Shown here one piece after another: positions 33,338 through 40,838 of a DNA stretch of 64,000 nt. The DNA comes from Nocardioides kongjuensis (GTDB lineage Bacteria > Actinomycetota > Actinomycetes > Propionibacteriales > Nocardioidaceae), in NCBI RefSeq assembly GCF_013409625.1, contig NZ_JACCBF010000001.1, positions 5,609,607 to 5,673,606 on the forward strand. Reading direction: 5' to 3'. The notes below the pieces were generated by a model. That model was not told the origin of the DNA and made no database searches. It saw only the letters and a list, made by a program, of their open reading frames with translations. The position numbers and the translations under genes are program-made. The first letter of the stretch is position 1. Every line of letters begins with the position of its first letter.

Positions 33338-33637
33338 TTACCAGCTCCTGCTGGGTGGTGCGGTCCAGGGCTGGGCCTTGCGGCCTTTGTTGCCGGGGCA
33401 GGTGCAGCCGGGGTGGTCGCAGCCCTGTTCGGTGCCGGCTCGGGTGAGGTGCGCCAGCTTCCAGTTGGTGGGGGTGTGTTCGAGGTCGGGGTGTGTGCTG
33501 ACGGGGTGGATGTGGTCGATGGAGCCTGAGTCTTGGGCGACGGGGTGGTGGCAGAGCCAGCAGGTGTTGCCGTCTCGGCGTCGGAGGTAGGCGGTGATGC
33601 GGGTGATGGTGCGGCCGGACCAGGAGCGGCGGGTCAT
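33338..33637 (-). CDS. HNH endonuclease
   Basis: A 99-aa protein with NTCWLCHHPVAQDSGSIDHI (CxxC and DH of the HNH core) and HTPTNWKLAHLTRAGTEQG then CDHPGCTCPGNKG. The arrangement C-x2-C, DH, N, H and C-x4-C is that of phage HNH proteins next to terminase. In HK97-like and actinophage systems such proteins are needed for terminase cleavage of DNA. Its start overlaps the upstream stop by one base. Confidence 0.85.
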   Translation of the reverse strand: MTRRSWSGRTITRITAYLRRRDGNTCWLCHHPVAQDSGSIDHIHPVSTHPDLEHTPTNWKLAHLTRAGTEQGCDHPGCTCPGNKGRKAQPWTAPPSRSW

Positions 33638-33897
33638 CAGGCGCGGTGCTCGCCCTCGTGTCCGGCGGGCAGTCGGCAGGGTTCGAGCGGCGGATAGCCG
33701 AAGTCGCTTCCGGGGCCGGTGTCGCCGCAGGGCGTGGTGCTGGCGATGGTGACGTGGAGCTGGCGGCCGCAGGTGGTGCAGGTGGCGGCGGGCATGGTGG
33801 GTTCGGTGTCGGGGTGGTCGGGGCAGGCCTGCACTTGGATGGTGCCGGTGATGCTGGTCGGGGTGAGGTCGGGGATGGGCGGCTGGTGGTGGGTCAT
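33637..33897 (-). CDS. Small cysteine-rich protein
   Basis: An 86-aa protein. ATG 33897 has CCAGGAG 5 nt upstream. It contains QACPDHPDTEP, ATCTTCGRQLH and EPCRLPAGHEGEHRA, with spacing suggesting a zinc-binding domain. I do not recognise the family. It is the first gene downstream of the repeat array region and probably starts the HNH-terminase transcription unit. Confidence 0.6.
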   Translation of the reverse strand: MTHHQPPIPDLTPTSITGTIQVQACPDHPDTEPTMPAATCTTCGRQLHVTIASTTPCGDTGPGSDFGYPPLEPCRLPAGHEGEHRA

Positions 33898-34003
33898 CGG
33901 TGCTCCTGGTCGGTGTGCTCGTGCGCGGTCTGTACTTGGTGCTCTCAACCCGGGGTTGGTCACGGGTCTGTTAGGGGTCTGTCTCTAGTTCCTGTCCGAT
34001 TCC

Positions 34004-34184
34004 CGGACGTCTGGATGCCTAGGAATCGGACATCTGGATCCGAAGAATCGGACATCTGGGGCTCTATCCACAGGGGCCAGTGGTCCGAATTTCGGACATC
34101 TGGGAGGGCCGTCAGGTGTCCGGTTCTCGCACGTCTGGGTTACCCGGTATCGGCGTCGCAGGTGTACGTGAATCGGACGTCTGG
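34004..34184. repeat. Six-copy iteron-like array (CGGACRTCTGG)
   Basis: Copies on the plus strand start at 34004, 34027, 34049, 34093, 34128 (one mismatch) and 34174. Spacings of 23, 22, 44, 35 and 46 bp cluster near multiples of 22, about two helical turns. Two copies form the right half of dyads such as GTCCGAATTTCGGAC (34083-34097). Most of the array lies in the 242-bp gene-free stretch at 33898-34139, and the last copy is inside the end of the winged-helix gene. A replication origin or multi-site operator is likely. Confidence 0.7.
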
Positions 34185-34502
34185 ACGGTCCGGGATGGTG
34201 AGCCGGTAGCGGGGCGAGCGGTACTGGCGGGCGGCCTCGATCTGGACCATCCATCCGGCCTCGACGAGGGCCTTCAGGGCGCGGTGGAGGGTGTCGCGGG
34301 ATCGGATGCCGGTGTGCTCGGCGAGGGTGACGGAGTCAACCCACGACACGTCGTCGTCGGCGATCTCGCCGGTTCTGGGGTCTTTGGCGCCGGCGTAGCG
34401 GATGTAGGTGAGGGCGACGAGTTTCTCGTTGGGGCGGAGGGCGTTGGGGGCCCAGATCGCGTCGCTGTAGCGGCTGCGGAAGGTCTTCGGTGCGCGGCTC
34501 AC
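34140..34502 (-). CDS. Winged-helix protein, possible replication initiator or regulator
   Basis: A 120-aa protein starting at GTG 34502. It has PNEKLVALTYIRYAG, then SVTLAEHTGIRSRDTLHRAL and KALVEAGWMVQIEAARQY, a clear winged-helix pattern as in DnaD/RepA-type phage initiators. It is encoded right at the iteron-like array, and its last codons include one repeat copy, encoding PDVRF. Phage initiators often bind repeats in or beside their own gene. It overlaps the next upstream gene by 4 nt. Confidence 0.7.
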   Translation of the reverse strand: MSRAPKTFRSRYSDAIWAPNALRPNEKLVALTYIRYAGAKDPRTGEIADDDVSWVDSVTLAEHTGIRSRDTLHRALKALVEAGWMVQIEAARQYRSPRYRLTIPDRPDVRFTYTCDADTG

Positions 34503-34774
34503 CGGATCTCCTCCCACTGGGTGCGGATGACGGTGCGGCGGGCGATGCCGACCGGGCCGTGGGTGCCGTGGCCGTGGGTGAGGGCCATGACGTCGGCGGG
34601 GCAGGTGGCGCCTTCGAGGTGGATGGTCTGGCCGCGGTCGACGACAGCCCACTCGATGTCGACGAGCCCGGCGTCGCGCAGGAGCTGGATCGCCCATCGG
34701 ACGGCGCAGACGCACCACTCGCCGCCGTCGCAGGGGGCGTCGGAGAGTGCAGCGGCGATGGGGTCGTCATGCAT
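34499..34774 (-). CDS. Hypothetical phage protein
   Basis: A 91-aa protein: PCDGGEWCVCAVRWAIQLLR then DRGQTIHLEGATCPADVMAL. Three cysteines near the N-terminus could bind metal. The family is not recognised. It overlaps the winged-helix gene (GTGA) and the methyltransferase end by 8 nt, so it belongs to the same operon. Confidence 0.55.
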   Translation of the reverse strand: MHDDPIAAALSDAPCDGGEWCVCAVRWAIQLLRDAGLVDIEWAVVDRGQTIHLEGATCPADVMALTHGHGTHGPVGIARRTVIRTQWEEIR

Positions 34775-35309
34775 CGGCGTGCTCCAGTTGGTCGTCGAAC
34801 AAGCCACCGGCGACGTACCCCGGCGTCCACTGGAGCGGCGGTGTCCAGGTCAGCAGCACCACGCCGAACGGTGGCCGGCTGTTCGGCTCGATCGCCGTGT
34901 CCCCGGGCTTCAGGAACCGCCACCGGCCTCGTTGGAACTCGGTGCGGAGCGGGGATCCGGGGCGGTCGCGGAACGGCTCGACCATCTGCTGCCACCAGGA
35001 CTGCTCGGTGCGGTTGGCCGGTAGGAGCATCGTGATGCCGGACGTCGACGCCCAGCATTCCCACGCCTTCCGGACCCACGGGCCGATGTCGGAGTACGGG
35101 GGGTTGCACCAGACGCGTTCGCCGGTCCAGAACCGCCCGCACTTCGTGTTGTGCGCGGCGGCAGCGACGTCGACCGTGAACGGGCCGTGTGTCTCGTCGA
35201 TGCGGGCGAAGTCGATCGGGTGGGTGGCTCGGTCGTCCACGTCGGCGTCGACGCCGCGGCGGGTGGTCTGCTGGGGGTGGTTCTGGGCCTTGAACCCGCT
35301 GAGCGTCAC
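34767..35309 (-). CDS. Phage DNA N6-adenine methyltransferase
   Basis: A 180-aa protein starting at GTG 35309. It shows the compact phage Dam-like family: THPIDFARIDETHGPFTVDVAAAAHNTKC, then ERVWCNPPYSDIGPWVRKAW with NPPY as catalytic motif IV, and GITMLLPANRTEQSW. There is no separate target-recognition domain, as is usual for this family. It should methylate adenine in phage DNA and protect against host restriction. It lies two genes from a cytosine methyltransferase. Confidence 0.85.
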   Translation of the reverse strand: MTLSGFKAQNHPQQTTRRGVDADVDDRATHPIDFARIDETHGPFTVDVAAAAHNTKCGRFWTGERVWCNPPYSDIGPWVRKAWECWASTSGITMLLPANRTEQSWWQQMVEPFRDRPGSPLRTEFQRGRWRFLKPGDTAIEPNSRPPFGVVLLTWTPPLQWTPGYVAGGLFDDQLEHADA

Positions 35310-35312
35310 GGT

Positions 35313-35804
35313 TCAGGCCTCCTCGCGGAGCTGGTCGAGGACGTCCTGGTCGGGGGTCCAGAGGCCTAGCCGCCCCTTGCAGGGGATCGGGTCGATAGGT
35401 CGGGGGTCCTCGAGCACGAGGTGGACGACGTCGCGTCGACCGCGGCCGCCGTGCTCGATGTACGACTGCTCGGCCCACGGGGAGTCGCAGCACACCACGG
35501 ACCGGATGACGGAGCTGCCCCATTCGGCGTCGATCGCGGACTCTGCAAGGTGGACGTCGACGAGCCGGGCAACGCCGATGATCGCGCCGTACGTCAGCTC
35601 CTCGCCGAGGTAGTCGCCGACCTGACACCCTCGGGTCTCGGCCAGGATCTCGGGCACGACGTCGCAGCCACGCTGACTGAGCCGGGCGCCGGCGTGGATT
35701 GCGAGAGGGCCGCGGTACTTCCACGCCTGGGTGCGGTTCTCGATGGTCTTGCCGCCGTGGACGATCGCCCACGCCCACGGCTGCTGCACGGTGAGGGCCT
35801 TCAT
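35313..35804 (-). CDS. ASCH-domain protein
   Basis: A 163-aa protein with MKALTVQQPWAWAIVHGGKT at the start, the hallmark of the ASCH/PUA-like family, followed by ENRTQAWKYRGPLAIHAG and IIGVARLVDVH. ASCH domains bind RNA or modified nucleotides. In phages they are frequent accessory genes of unknown role. It is coupled by ATGA to the upstream Lsr2-like gene. Confidence 0.8.
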   Translation of the reverse strand: MKALTVQQPWAWAIVHGGKTIENRTQAWKYRGPLAIHAGARLSQRGCDVVPEILAETRGCQVGDYLGEELTYGAIIGVARLVDVHLAESAIDAEWGSSVIRSVVCCDSPWAEQSYIEHGGRGRRDVVHLVLEDPRPIDPIPCKGRLGLWTPDQDVLDQLREEA

Positions 35805-36196
35805 GGTGTTCCTGCCTTCTGGTTGTAGTGCGCGAGGGTGCGCTGGTGGGCGGCGTACGCGTCGACGACAGCGAGGGGGACACGGCCACGGCGCCCGGGT
35901 TCGACCAGCCCCTGCTCGACGGCCCACGCCCGCACGGTGGCGGTGGTGACGCCTAGCTGGGCGAGCCGGAGGTCGACGGGCAGCGGGGGTCGGCGCCGCG
36001 GGTCCTGCTCGGTCGCCGTGCGCGTCGCGACGGGTGGGGGAGTCTCGGCCTGGATCTCGGCTTCGGTGGCGGCGAGCAGCGCGCGGAGCCGGGCGGTGGG
36101 GGTGCCTTGGCGTGCGGCGTACTCGAGCTCGACGGTGACGCGGTGGCGGAGCGCGTGGAGCTGCTGGAGCCGCGTCCCGGTCCGGACCCCGCTCAC
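35801..36196 (-). CDS. Protein with Lsr2-like C-terminal DNA-binding motif
   Basis: A 131-aa protein starting at GTG 36196. After a helical N-terminus it has VTTATVRAWAVEQGLVEPGR then RGRVPLAVVDAYAAHQRT, which resembles the helix-turn-helix of the Lsr2 C-terminal domain (xRxWAxxxGxxxxxRGRxP). The Lsr2 dimerisation domain is not evident. Lsr2-like phage proteins may counter host xenogeneic silencing or shape phage DNA. This role is inference. Confidence 0.6.
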   Translation of the reverse strand: MSGVRTGTRLQQLHALRHRVTVELEYAARQGTPTARLRALLAATEAEIQAETPPPVATRTATEQDPRRRPPLPVDLRLAQLGVTTATVRAWAVEQGLVEPGRRGRVPLAVVDAYAAHQRTLAHYNQKAGTP

Positions 36197-37554
36197 GCTG
36201 CAACCGCCAGCGTGCGGCCGGTGAGCGCGGCGAGGATGTGCGCGGCGAGGAGCGGGGGGACTGCGTTCCCGACCTGCTCGAACTGCTTGGTGCGCGGGCC
36301 CTGCCAGGGGTAGTCCCACGGGAAGGACTGCAAGACGCCGCCTTCGGCGACGGTGATCTTGACGCCGCCTTCGGCGTTCTGGCGGGACACGTCGAGCCGG
36401 TAGCCGGGCGGGCTGACGGTGTCTGCGCCGAACGATCCGACGATCGTGGTGGCCGGCCGGGTGCGGATCCACTCCATGGACGAGGAGTTGTTCCCGAACG
36501 CCATGGTGGGCGCTGGCTCCGCCAGCGCCCGGACGGCGGCGTTCTGCTGGTTCCCCATCCGCAGCACCCACTGCTCGCCGGCCTTGGAGGTCAGCGTCGG
36601 CGCCGGGCGCTCGATCGAGCCCAGCGCGGTGGGGACCACCGTGCCTCCCGGGCCCTTGCTGTTGGTGCGCCGGTCGATCGCCGCCGCCAGCCGCTTCCGG
36701 TAGCCCGCGTTGGCGAAGGGCTCAGCGCCTCCGGTCTTCCCGCCGCCGCTGCTGATGGTCGCGGCGGGCTCGTCCTCGAATCCGATCCCGAGCGCGGCGG
36801 CCATGCTGACCCACTTCGCGCGGCCGCCGCCGAACAGGTCCCCGTCCTCGGGGTGCTCGGCGTGCGTCGGTGTCGGCGGCGCGACGATCGAGACGCGGGA
36901 CGCCATGTAGATGGCGCGCTTCCGGGTCTGGGGCACGCCGTAGTCGGCCGCGTTCACCACGCCGGTCCACACCGACCAGCCGCGCTGACGCATCTCGTAG
37001 CCGTAGACCTCCCACAGCGGCAGCACGGCGGGGACCTGCTCCATCGCGACCCGCTCGGGGTCGAGGTCGAGGATCCGGCGGGCGGGCTCCAACACCAGCG
37101 CAGCGATGAACGCGTCGTCCCGGGCGGCCTTCTCGACCTTCTCCGGGCTCCACCGCTTCTCGGGCTTCCGGGCTTCGTTCTCCTCCGTCCGGGCGGGCAG
37201 CGTGTGCTCGCGGTAGATCTCCTCGCGGACCTCGGCGCGGCAGTCGTCGCCCGCGAACATGCGGCGGATGCCGTCCGCGAGGACGCCGAGCGCGGCGCGG
37301 CCGGTTCCCTTGCCGGCGGTGGAGAACAGCGTGCAGGGCGGCGAGCTGATGTAGAGCGGGATCTTGCCGCGCCAGGGGCGGGCGTCGTGGGTGGAGACGT
37401 CGGCGCGTTCGCGGGCGAATCCGGCGGCGGTGGCGGTGTCGCAGGCGGCCTGGTCCCATTCGATGCCGAGGGTGTCGAGGCCGAGTAGGGCGGCGCCGAG
37501 GTCCCAGCCGCCGGGGCCTGCGAAGTCGTCGAGGGCGTCGTACGACGTGGTCAT
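36193..37554 (-). CDS. DNA (cytosine-5) methyltransferase
   Basis: A 453-aa enzyme with motifs in order: DDFAGPGGWDLGAALLGL (SAM binding), ISSPPCTLFS (PC motif with catalytic Cys) near residue 74, VAMEQVPAVLPLWEVYGYEM (ENV equivalent) and VPQTRKRAIYMASR. A target-recognition region and the closing FEQVGNAVPPLLAAHILAAL (motif X) follow. There is no cognate restriction enzyme, so it is an orphan protecting phage DNA. Near the start, ATG 37554 overlaps the previous gene. Confidence 0.93.
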   Translation of the reverse strand: MTTSYDALDDFAGPGGWDLGAALLGLDTLGIEWDQAACDTATAAGFARERADVSTHDARPWRGKIPLYISSPPCTLFSTAGKGTGRAALGVLADGIRRMFAGDDCRAEVREEIYREHTLPARTEENEARKPEKRWSPEKVEKAARDDAFIAALVLEPARRILDLDPERVAMEQVPAVLPLWEVYGYEMRQRGWSVWTGVVNAADYGVPQTRKRAIYMASRVSIVAPPTPTHAEHPEDGDLFGGGRAKWVSMAAALGIGFEDEPAATISSGGGKTGGAEPFANAGYRKRLAAAIDRRTNSKGPGGTVVPTALGSIERPAPTLTSKAGEQWVLRMGNQQNAAVRALAEPAPTMAFGNNSSSMEWIRTRPATTIVGSFGADTVSPPGYRLDVSRQNAEGGVKITVAEGGVLQSFPWDYPWQGPRTKQFEQVGNAVPPLLAAHILAALTGRTLAVAA

Positions 37555-37805
37555 GGTGTGTCCTTCGGGGGTGTGCGGCGGCGGGTCAGGTGCCAGCCAG
37601 CGCAGTCGGGGCAGGGGTACGCGCGGATCGGGCGGCCGAGCGTGTGTGAGAGCCGGAGCGCGGCGGAGAACGCGGCGCCGACGTCGGGGAACCGGGTCTT
37701 CCCGGTCGGCCCGCAGGTGGCCTTGCCGCGGCGGGACTCTCGGCGACGTCGGGCCGCTGCGGCCTTCTCGTGGCGGCGGGTCGCGCGCCTCGGCTCGGGG
37801 TTCAC
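37551..37805 (-). CDS. Small basic zinc-ribbon-like protein
   Basis: An 84-aa protein starting at GTG 37805. It has a very basic N-terminus (RRATRRHEKAAAARRRRESR) and IRAYPCPDCAGWHLTRRRTP at the end, a pattern frequent in actinophages. CPDC and the nearby His may bind zinc. It probably binds nucleic acid. It overlaps both neighbours by 4 nt. Confidence 0.65.
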   Translation of the reverse strand: MNPEPRRATRRHEKAAAARRRRESRRGKATCGPTGKTRFPDVGAAFSAALRLSHTLGRPIRAYPCPDCAGWHLTRRRTPPKDTP

Positions 37806-38314
37806 GGCGCCGGGACCTCGATCGGGTAGAGGCGGATCACCACACCCGGATGGCCGAGGACATCCGGCTCCGCCGACGTCGCGTCGACGTACCGCTTCCG
37901 CGCGAGCGTGTCCACGACCGCGCAGTCGTCCGGAATCACGTCGCCGTCCTGCAGCGCGTCCAGCACCAACCGGAGCAGCTTGTCGACGTCGCCGGTGTCG
38001 TGCCCGACTGGAAAGGCGGCGGTGTACGCCGCCTTGACCTTTCCAGCGTTCCGGCCGGTGCCGTAGTGCGACTTCGGCCGGTCGAGCGTGAAGGTGATGT
38101 CTGCGCCGAGGGGCTGGCCCTTCACGGCCTGCTGCCCGGCGGGCCAGCCGCGGCGGGTGCTGTCGGCGATGAACGCGCGCCACCGGGCCTTGGCGCCGGA
38201 GTCGTCGGATTCGAGGAGGACGTGGGCCACCCGCCCACGACGGCCGACGCACTTCATCGACCCTTTCGTGAGCGGGTGGCCGGGGATGACGGCTCGGATC
38301 TCGTGGGTCAGCAC
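37802..38314 (-). CDS. RusA-family Holliday junction resolvase
   Basis: About 170 aa from GTG 38314; a GTG at 38350 would add 12 residues. The signature includes GHPLTKGSMKCVGRRGR, then FPVGHDTGDVDKLLRLVLDA with the conserved D-x2-D-x2-K set, and LQDGDVIPDDCAVVDTLARK. RusA dimers cut Holliday junctions and can process phage DNA before packaging. It lies downstream of the recombination genes in the same operon. Confidence 0.88.
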   Translation of the reverse strand: MLTHEIRAVIPGHPLTKGSMKCVGRRGRVAHVLLESDDSGAKARWRAFIADSTRRGWPAGQQAVKGQPLGADITFTLDRPKSHYGTGRNAGKVKAAYTAAFPVGHDTGDVDKLLRLVLDALQDGDVIPDDCAVVDTLARKRYVDATSAEPDVLGHPGVVIRLYPIEVPAP

Positions 38315-38595
38315 GGCGGCGTGTCCCACGGGCCCGGGGGTGTGCCCCACGGGTCCTTGCCCGGGATCCAGTCCGGGGTGTCACCGGGGGTGTGGTCGTC
38401 GAGCGCGTCGGTGAGGGCATCGACCAGACGACCCATGGGGACGTGGCGTCGTCCGACCCATTCCAGGACAGCCCCGGTACCGGCCTCCAGCGTGATGCGG
38501 ATGCTGGCGGTCTCGTTGGGGTTGATGCCGAGGACTTCGCAGAGTCGGATGCCTTCGTCGGTGTCGGGGCCGATGCCCTCGCCGAGCGCCCCCAT
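38308..38595 (-). CDS. Hypothetical phage protein
   Basis: A 95-aa acidic protein with GIGPDTDEGIRLCEVLGINP and TASIRITLEAGTGAVLEWVG, ending in a Pro/Trp-rich tail (KDPWGTPPGPWDTPPC). The family is not recognised. The middle may be a small alpha/beta domain. It overlaps its upstream neighbour by one base and the resolvase gene by a few. Confidence 0.55.
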   Translation of the reverse strand: MGALGEGIGPDTDEGIRLCEVLGINPNETASIRITLEAGTGAVLEWVGRRHVPMGRLVDALTDALDDHTPGDTPDWIPGKDPWGTPPGPWDTPPC

Positions 38596-38993
38596 CAGAC
38601 GGTCTCGATCCCGAGTGCCGACCGGGCGTCGTTCGTCAGCCCGTTCGTGACGACGTCCTCCCGGGTCGGCCCGACGTACGCGTCCACGCCGTCCTGGCAA
38701 CCCCAGCCGGTGTAGTCGTTCCACGCCTCCATCGCGAGCCACCGGCCGTCCGTGAGCCGGGCGAGCACGATCAGCGTCAGCTCGGTCCCGCCGTCCTCAC
38801 CCGGCGTCCACGGGGCGCCGTGGTAGCTGATCGAGTAGTCGGTGACCTCGGCGATGTCGGCCAGGGTGTGGCCGTCCTCGCCTGCGGACTCCAACGCGTA
38901 CGCGAGGTCGTCCAGCGGGGCGGGGTAGTCCCAGGTGTGCGCGGGCTGGTCGTCGGGGACCTCGGGCAGGTCCGGGTGGATCTGGCGGCCCAT
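38595..38993 (-). CDS. Hypothetical phage protein
   Basis: A 132-aa acidic protein with LDDLAYALESAGEDGHTLAD, YSISYHGAPWTPGEDGGTEL and ARLTDGRWLAMEAWNDYTGW. The alternating pattern suggests an alpha/beta domain that binds a small partner. No catalytic motif is seen and no family is recognised. It is part of the early operon. Confidence 0.55.
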   Translation of the reverse strand: MGRQIHPDLPEVPDDQPAHTWDYPAPLDDLAYALESAGEDGHTLADIAEVTDYSISYHGAPWTPGEDGGTELTLIVLARLTDGRWLAMEAWNDYTGWGCQDGVDAYVGPTREDVVTNGLTNDARSALGIETV

Positions 38994-39376
38994 CAGTTCT
39001 CGTCCTCCGGGTCGTCGATCGCCCGCTGATCCGGGTCACCGAACGCACCGTCCGACGACACCTCGACGATCCCGAACGGGATCGCCTTCCGGCCCGTACG
39101 CCGCTCGACGGCAGCCTCGACCGCCGCGACGATGGACGGGTCCACGTCACCGACGACGCCCACGGGCTCGATCCGGCGGACACGGATGGTGGGGACGTGG
39201 TCACCGGTGTCGGAGTTCGTGGTCACCTTCGAGGTGTCGAACCAGATGATCCCGACGCGGAGCTGCTCGTCGATCTCGCCGAGCCCTTCGCGGACGAGGA
39301 TCGGGGCGAGGGCGTCGACGCCGTTGGTCTGGGGGTCTCCTGGCATGGAGGTGGCGAGCTTCACGGATGCGCTCAT
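38993..39376 (-). CDS. Hypothetical phage protein
   Basis: A 127-aa protein with LVREGLGEIDEQLRVGIIWF, PTIRVRRIEPVGVVGDVDPS and VAAVEAAVERRTGRKAIPFG. A helix followed by a beta sheet and an acidic end (DPEDEN) is visible. Its function is unknown. It begins 16 nt after the zinc-finger protein gene and overlaps its downstream neighbour. Confidence 0.55.
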   Translation of the reverse strand: MSASVKLATSMPGDPQTNGVDALAPILVREGLGEIDEQLRVGIIWFDTSKVTTNSDTGDHVPTIRVRRIEPVGVVGDVDPSIVAAVEAAVERRTGRKAIPFGIVEVSSDGAFGDPDQRAIDDPEDEN

Positions 39377-39392
39377 GTGGGTGGTGCTCCTT

Positions 39393-39710
39393 CTAGAACA
39401 GCGGCTCGTCGGCCGCGGCGGGTGGGGTGGTGCTCGAGCTGGTGCTGCGTGCCTTCGCCTCGCACGTGGCGTGGTGGGGCATGAACCGGAGGGAGTCGAG
39501 CGGTCCCGGCCGGTGGTCTCGGGAGATCACGAACCCGACGAGCCGGCCGCCGCTGATGCGGGCGGCGACGTTGCCCTTGGGGTTGGTGAGGGGGTTGACG
39601 GGGAGGGCGCTGCCGGTGTCGAGCCGTACGAAGCGGATGGGGAGGTGGCAGTCGCGGCATTCGTGGAGGGGTGCGGCGTCGCGGAGGACGTCGCGCTGTC
39701 GGCGGTTCAC
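39393..39710 (-). CDS. Zinc-binding-like phage protein
   Basis: A 105-aa protein starting at GTG 39710. It contains HECRDCHLPIRFVRLDTGSA with CxxC, an ALPVNP segment and later FMPHHATCEAK, giving a C-x2-C and H-x3-C set. This layout is common in phage proteins of unknown function with a single zinc ribbon. It is preceded by a 25-aa membrane peptide gene that it overlaps. Confidence 0.6.
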   Translation of the reverse strand: MNRRQRDVLRDAAPLHECRDCHLPIRFVRLDTGSALPVNPLTNPKGNVAARISGGRLVGFVISRDHRPGPLDSLRFMPHHATCEAKARSTSSSTTPPAAADEPLF

Positions 39711-39784
39711 CAGGGCTTCCGGTCGAGCCAGAGGACGAGGGCGAGGAGGCCGACGAGCGCGAACGCCGCGCCGATGACGATCAC
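39707..39784 (-). CDS. 25-aa membrane peptide
   Basis: GTG 39784 to TGA 39707 encodes VIVIGAAFALVGLLALVLWL followed by DRKPW. The peptide is one transmembrane helix with a short charged end. It fills exactly the space between two genes, with 4-nt overlaps on both sides (GTGA), which strongly suggests a real, translationally coupled gene. Its role is unknown; small membrane peptides can modulate host envelope proteins. Confidence 0.6.
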   Translation of the reverse strand: MIVIGAAFALVGLLALVLWLDRKPW

Positions 39785-40416
39785 CGCGCCAGCCCCAGCG
39801 CTTGCGCGGCCCGCTCGACCTGATCCCACGCCGTGCGGTCCCCGCCATGGCGGTCCGGGTGGGCCGCGCCCCGCGCCCTGCGGTAGGCGCGCTCGTCGAT
39901 GGGGCCCGGCCCGCCGGACCAGTGGATGAGCACGTTCTCCGCTTCGTGCCGGGGCATCGCCGGCGGTGCGGCGGGCATCGGGGTGCCGCCGCCGATCGCC
40001 CTGAAGCCCTGGTACTGCTGGCCGGTCTCCGTCGCGCCGTACCGGTCAACCGCGCGCAGCGCCTCCAGCGTCTTCGCGATCGCCCGGACGTTGTGCTGCC
40101 ACGCCGGCCCCTGGTCGTAGTACGACGTCGTGAAGGTGTCGCAGCGGTACAGCATCGGGCCGTGCGCGACGGTCTCGAACGCGACGACGACGGCGGGGGT
40201 GGCGGCCTGCGCCTTCGCCTTCGGCCGCCCGTCGACCCTCAGGTCACCTTCGCGGAGGTCGACCTCGACGACGATGTCCCGGCCACGGAGGCGACCGACC
40301 TCGGCGAGCAGCAACTCCTCGGTCTCAGGCCAGGAGGACGAGAACCGGGTCGGCGTGCGGCGTCCCTCGGGGCGGAGCCAGGTCCGGTCAGACAGCGGGC
40401 GGACGGTGTACGTCAT
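39781..40416 (-). CDS. Phage protein with C-terminal J domain
   Basis: A 211-aa protein. The first part is a beta-rich domain (TWLRPEGRRTPTRFSSSWPE, DIVVEVDLREGDLRVDGRPK) and a helical middle part. The C-terminus carries DERAYRRARGAAHPDRHGGD with the HPD motif, followed by AWDQVERAAQALGLA. The HPD tripeptide is the Hsp70-stimulating element of DnaJ. It may recruit host DnaK to phage DNA or protein complexes. It is coupled to its neighbours by overlaps. Confidence 0.75.
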   Translation of the reverse strand: MTYTVRPLSDRTWLRPEGRRTPTRFSSSWPETEELLLAEVGRLRGRDIVVEVDLREGDLRVDGRPKAKAQAATPAVVVAFETVAHGPMLYRCDTFTTSYYDQGPAWQHNVRAIAKTLEALRAVDRYGATETGQQYQGFRAIGGGTPMPAAPPAMPRHEAENVLIHWSGGPGPIDERAYRRARGAAHPDRHGGDRTAWDQVERAAQALGLAR

Positions 40417-40838
40417 CGGTTGGCCGCCTCGGCATACCAACGCTCGATCTCCCCATGCGTCGCGACCGTCCGACCAGCAGCCTTCGCCCGCTCATGACAG
40501 GTCTCGCGGCCCGGGTCGAGATCCACGATCGTCGCCTGGGCCCGCCGGTACTCCTGCCGCTGCCACTGCTTCGGCGCCGTGTCGACCAGCCACACCGTGT
40601 ACGCCGGCGCACCGTCCCGCTTGATCTCCGCGACCAGCGTCCGGACGAGGTAGGCGCGGAGTTCGCGGGCGAGGATCCGGTGCGGGGTGCTGGTCGACCA
40701 GTCGACGTGGTCTGTCTCCGCGCCGAGCGCGACGGCGATCGCGTCGACGTCGATGACGACGTCCCCGGTCTCGCGGTGGTCGTTGACGTACGTGCTCTTG
40801 CCGGCGCAGGGCGGGCCGGTGACGACGGTCAGCCCCAT
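40413..40838 (-). CDS. P-loop kinase-like protein
   Basis: A 141-aa protein with Walker A TGPPCAGKSTYVND at residues 7-20, and VVIDVDAIAVALGAETDHVD as the beta 2/Asp region. YTVWLVDTAPKQWQRQEYRR may hold the lid arginines. It resembles small AAA_33/polynucleotide kinase-like or zeta-toxin-like kinases found in phages. The substrate is unknown. It sits in the recombination operon. Confidence 0.75.
   Translation of the reverse strand: MGLTVVTGPPCAGKSTYVNDHRETGDVVIDVDAIAVALGAETDHVDWSTSTPHRILARELRAYLVRTLVAEIKRDGAPAYTVWLVDTAPKQWQRQEYRRAQATIVDLDPGRETCHERAKAAGRTVATHGEIERWYAEAANR

Noticed and set aside
33996..34184. CRISPR array
   Set aside because: The repeat unit is only 11 bp with about 11-bp or irregular spacers, the copies vary, and there are no cas genes.
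33985..34254. Protein repeat PDVRF coded by the array at 34004-34184
   Set aside because: The copies fall in different reading frames and most lie beyond the stop of the winged-helix gene, so the repeat acts at DNA level.
38314..38350. Longer start of the RusA-type resolvase at GTG 38350
   Set aside because: It would overlap the upstream gene by 43 nt and add a low-complexity extension. GTG 38314 gives the short overlap usual in this operon.
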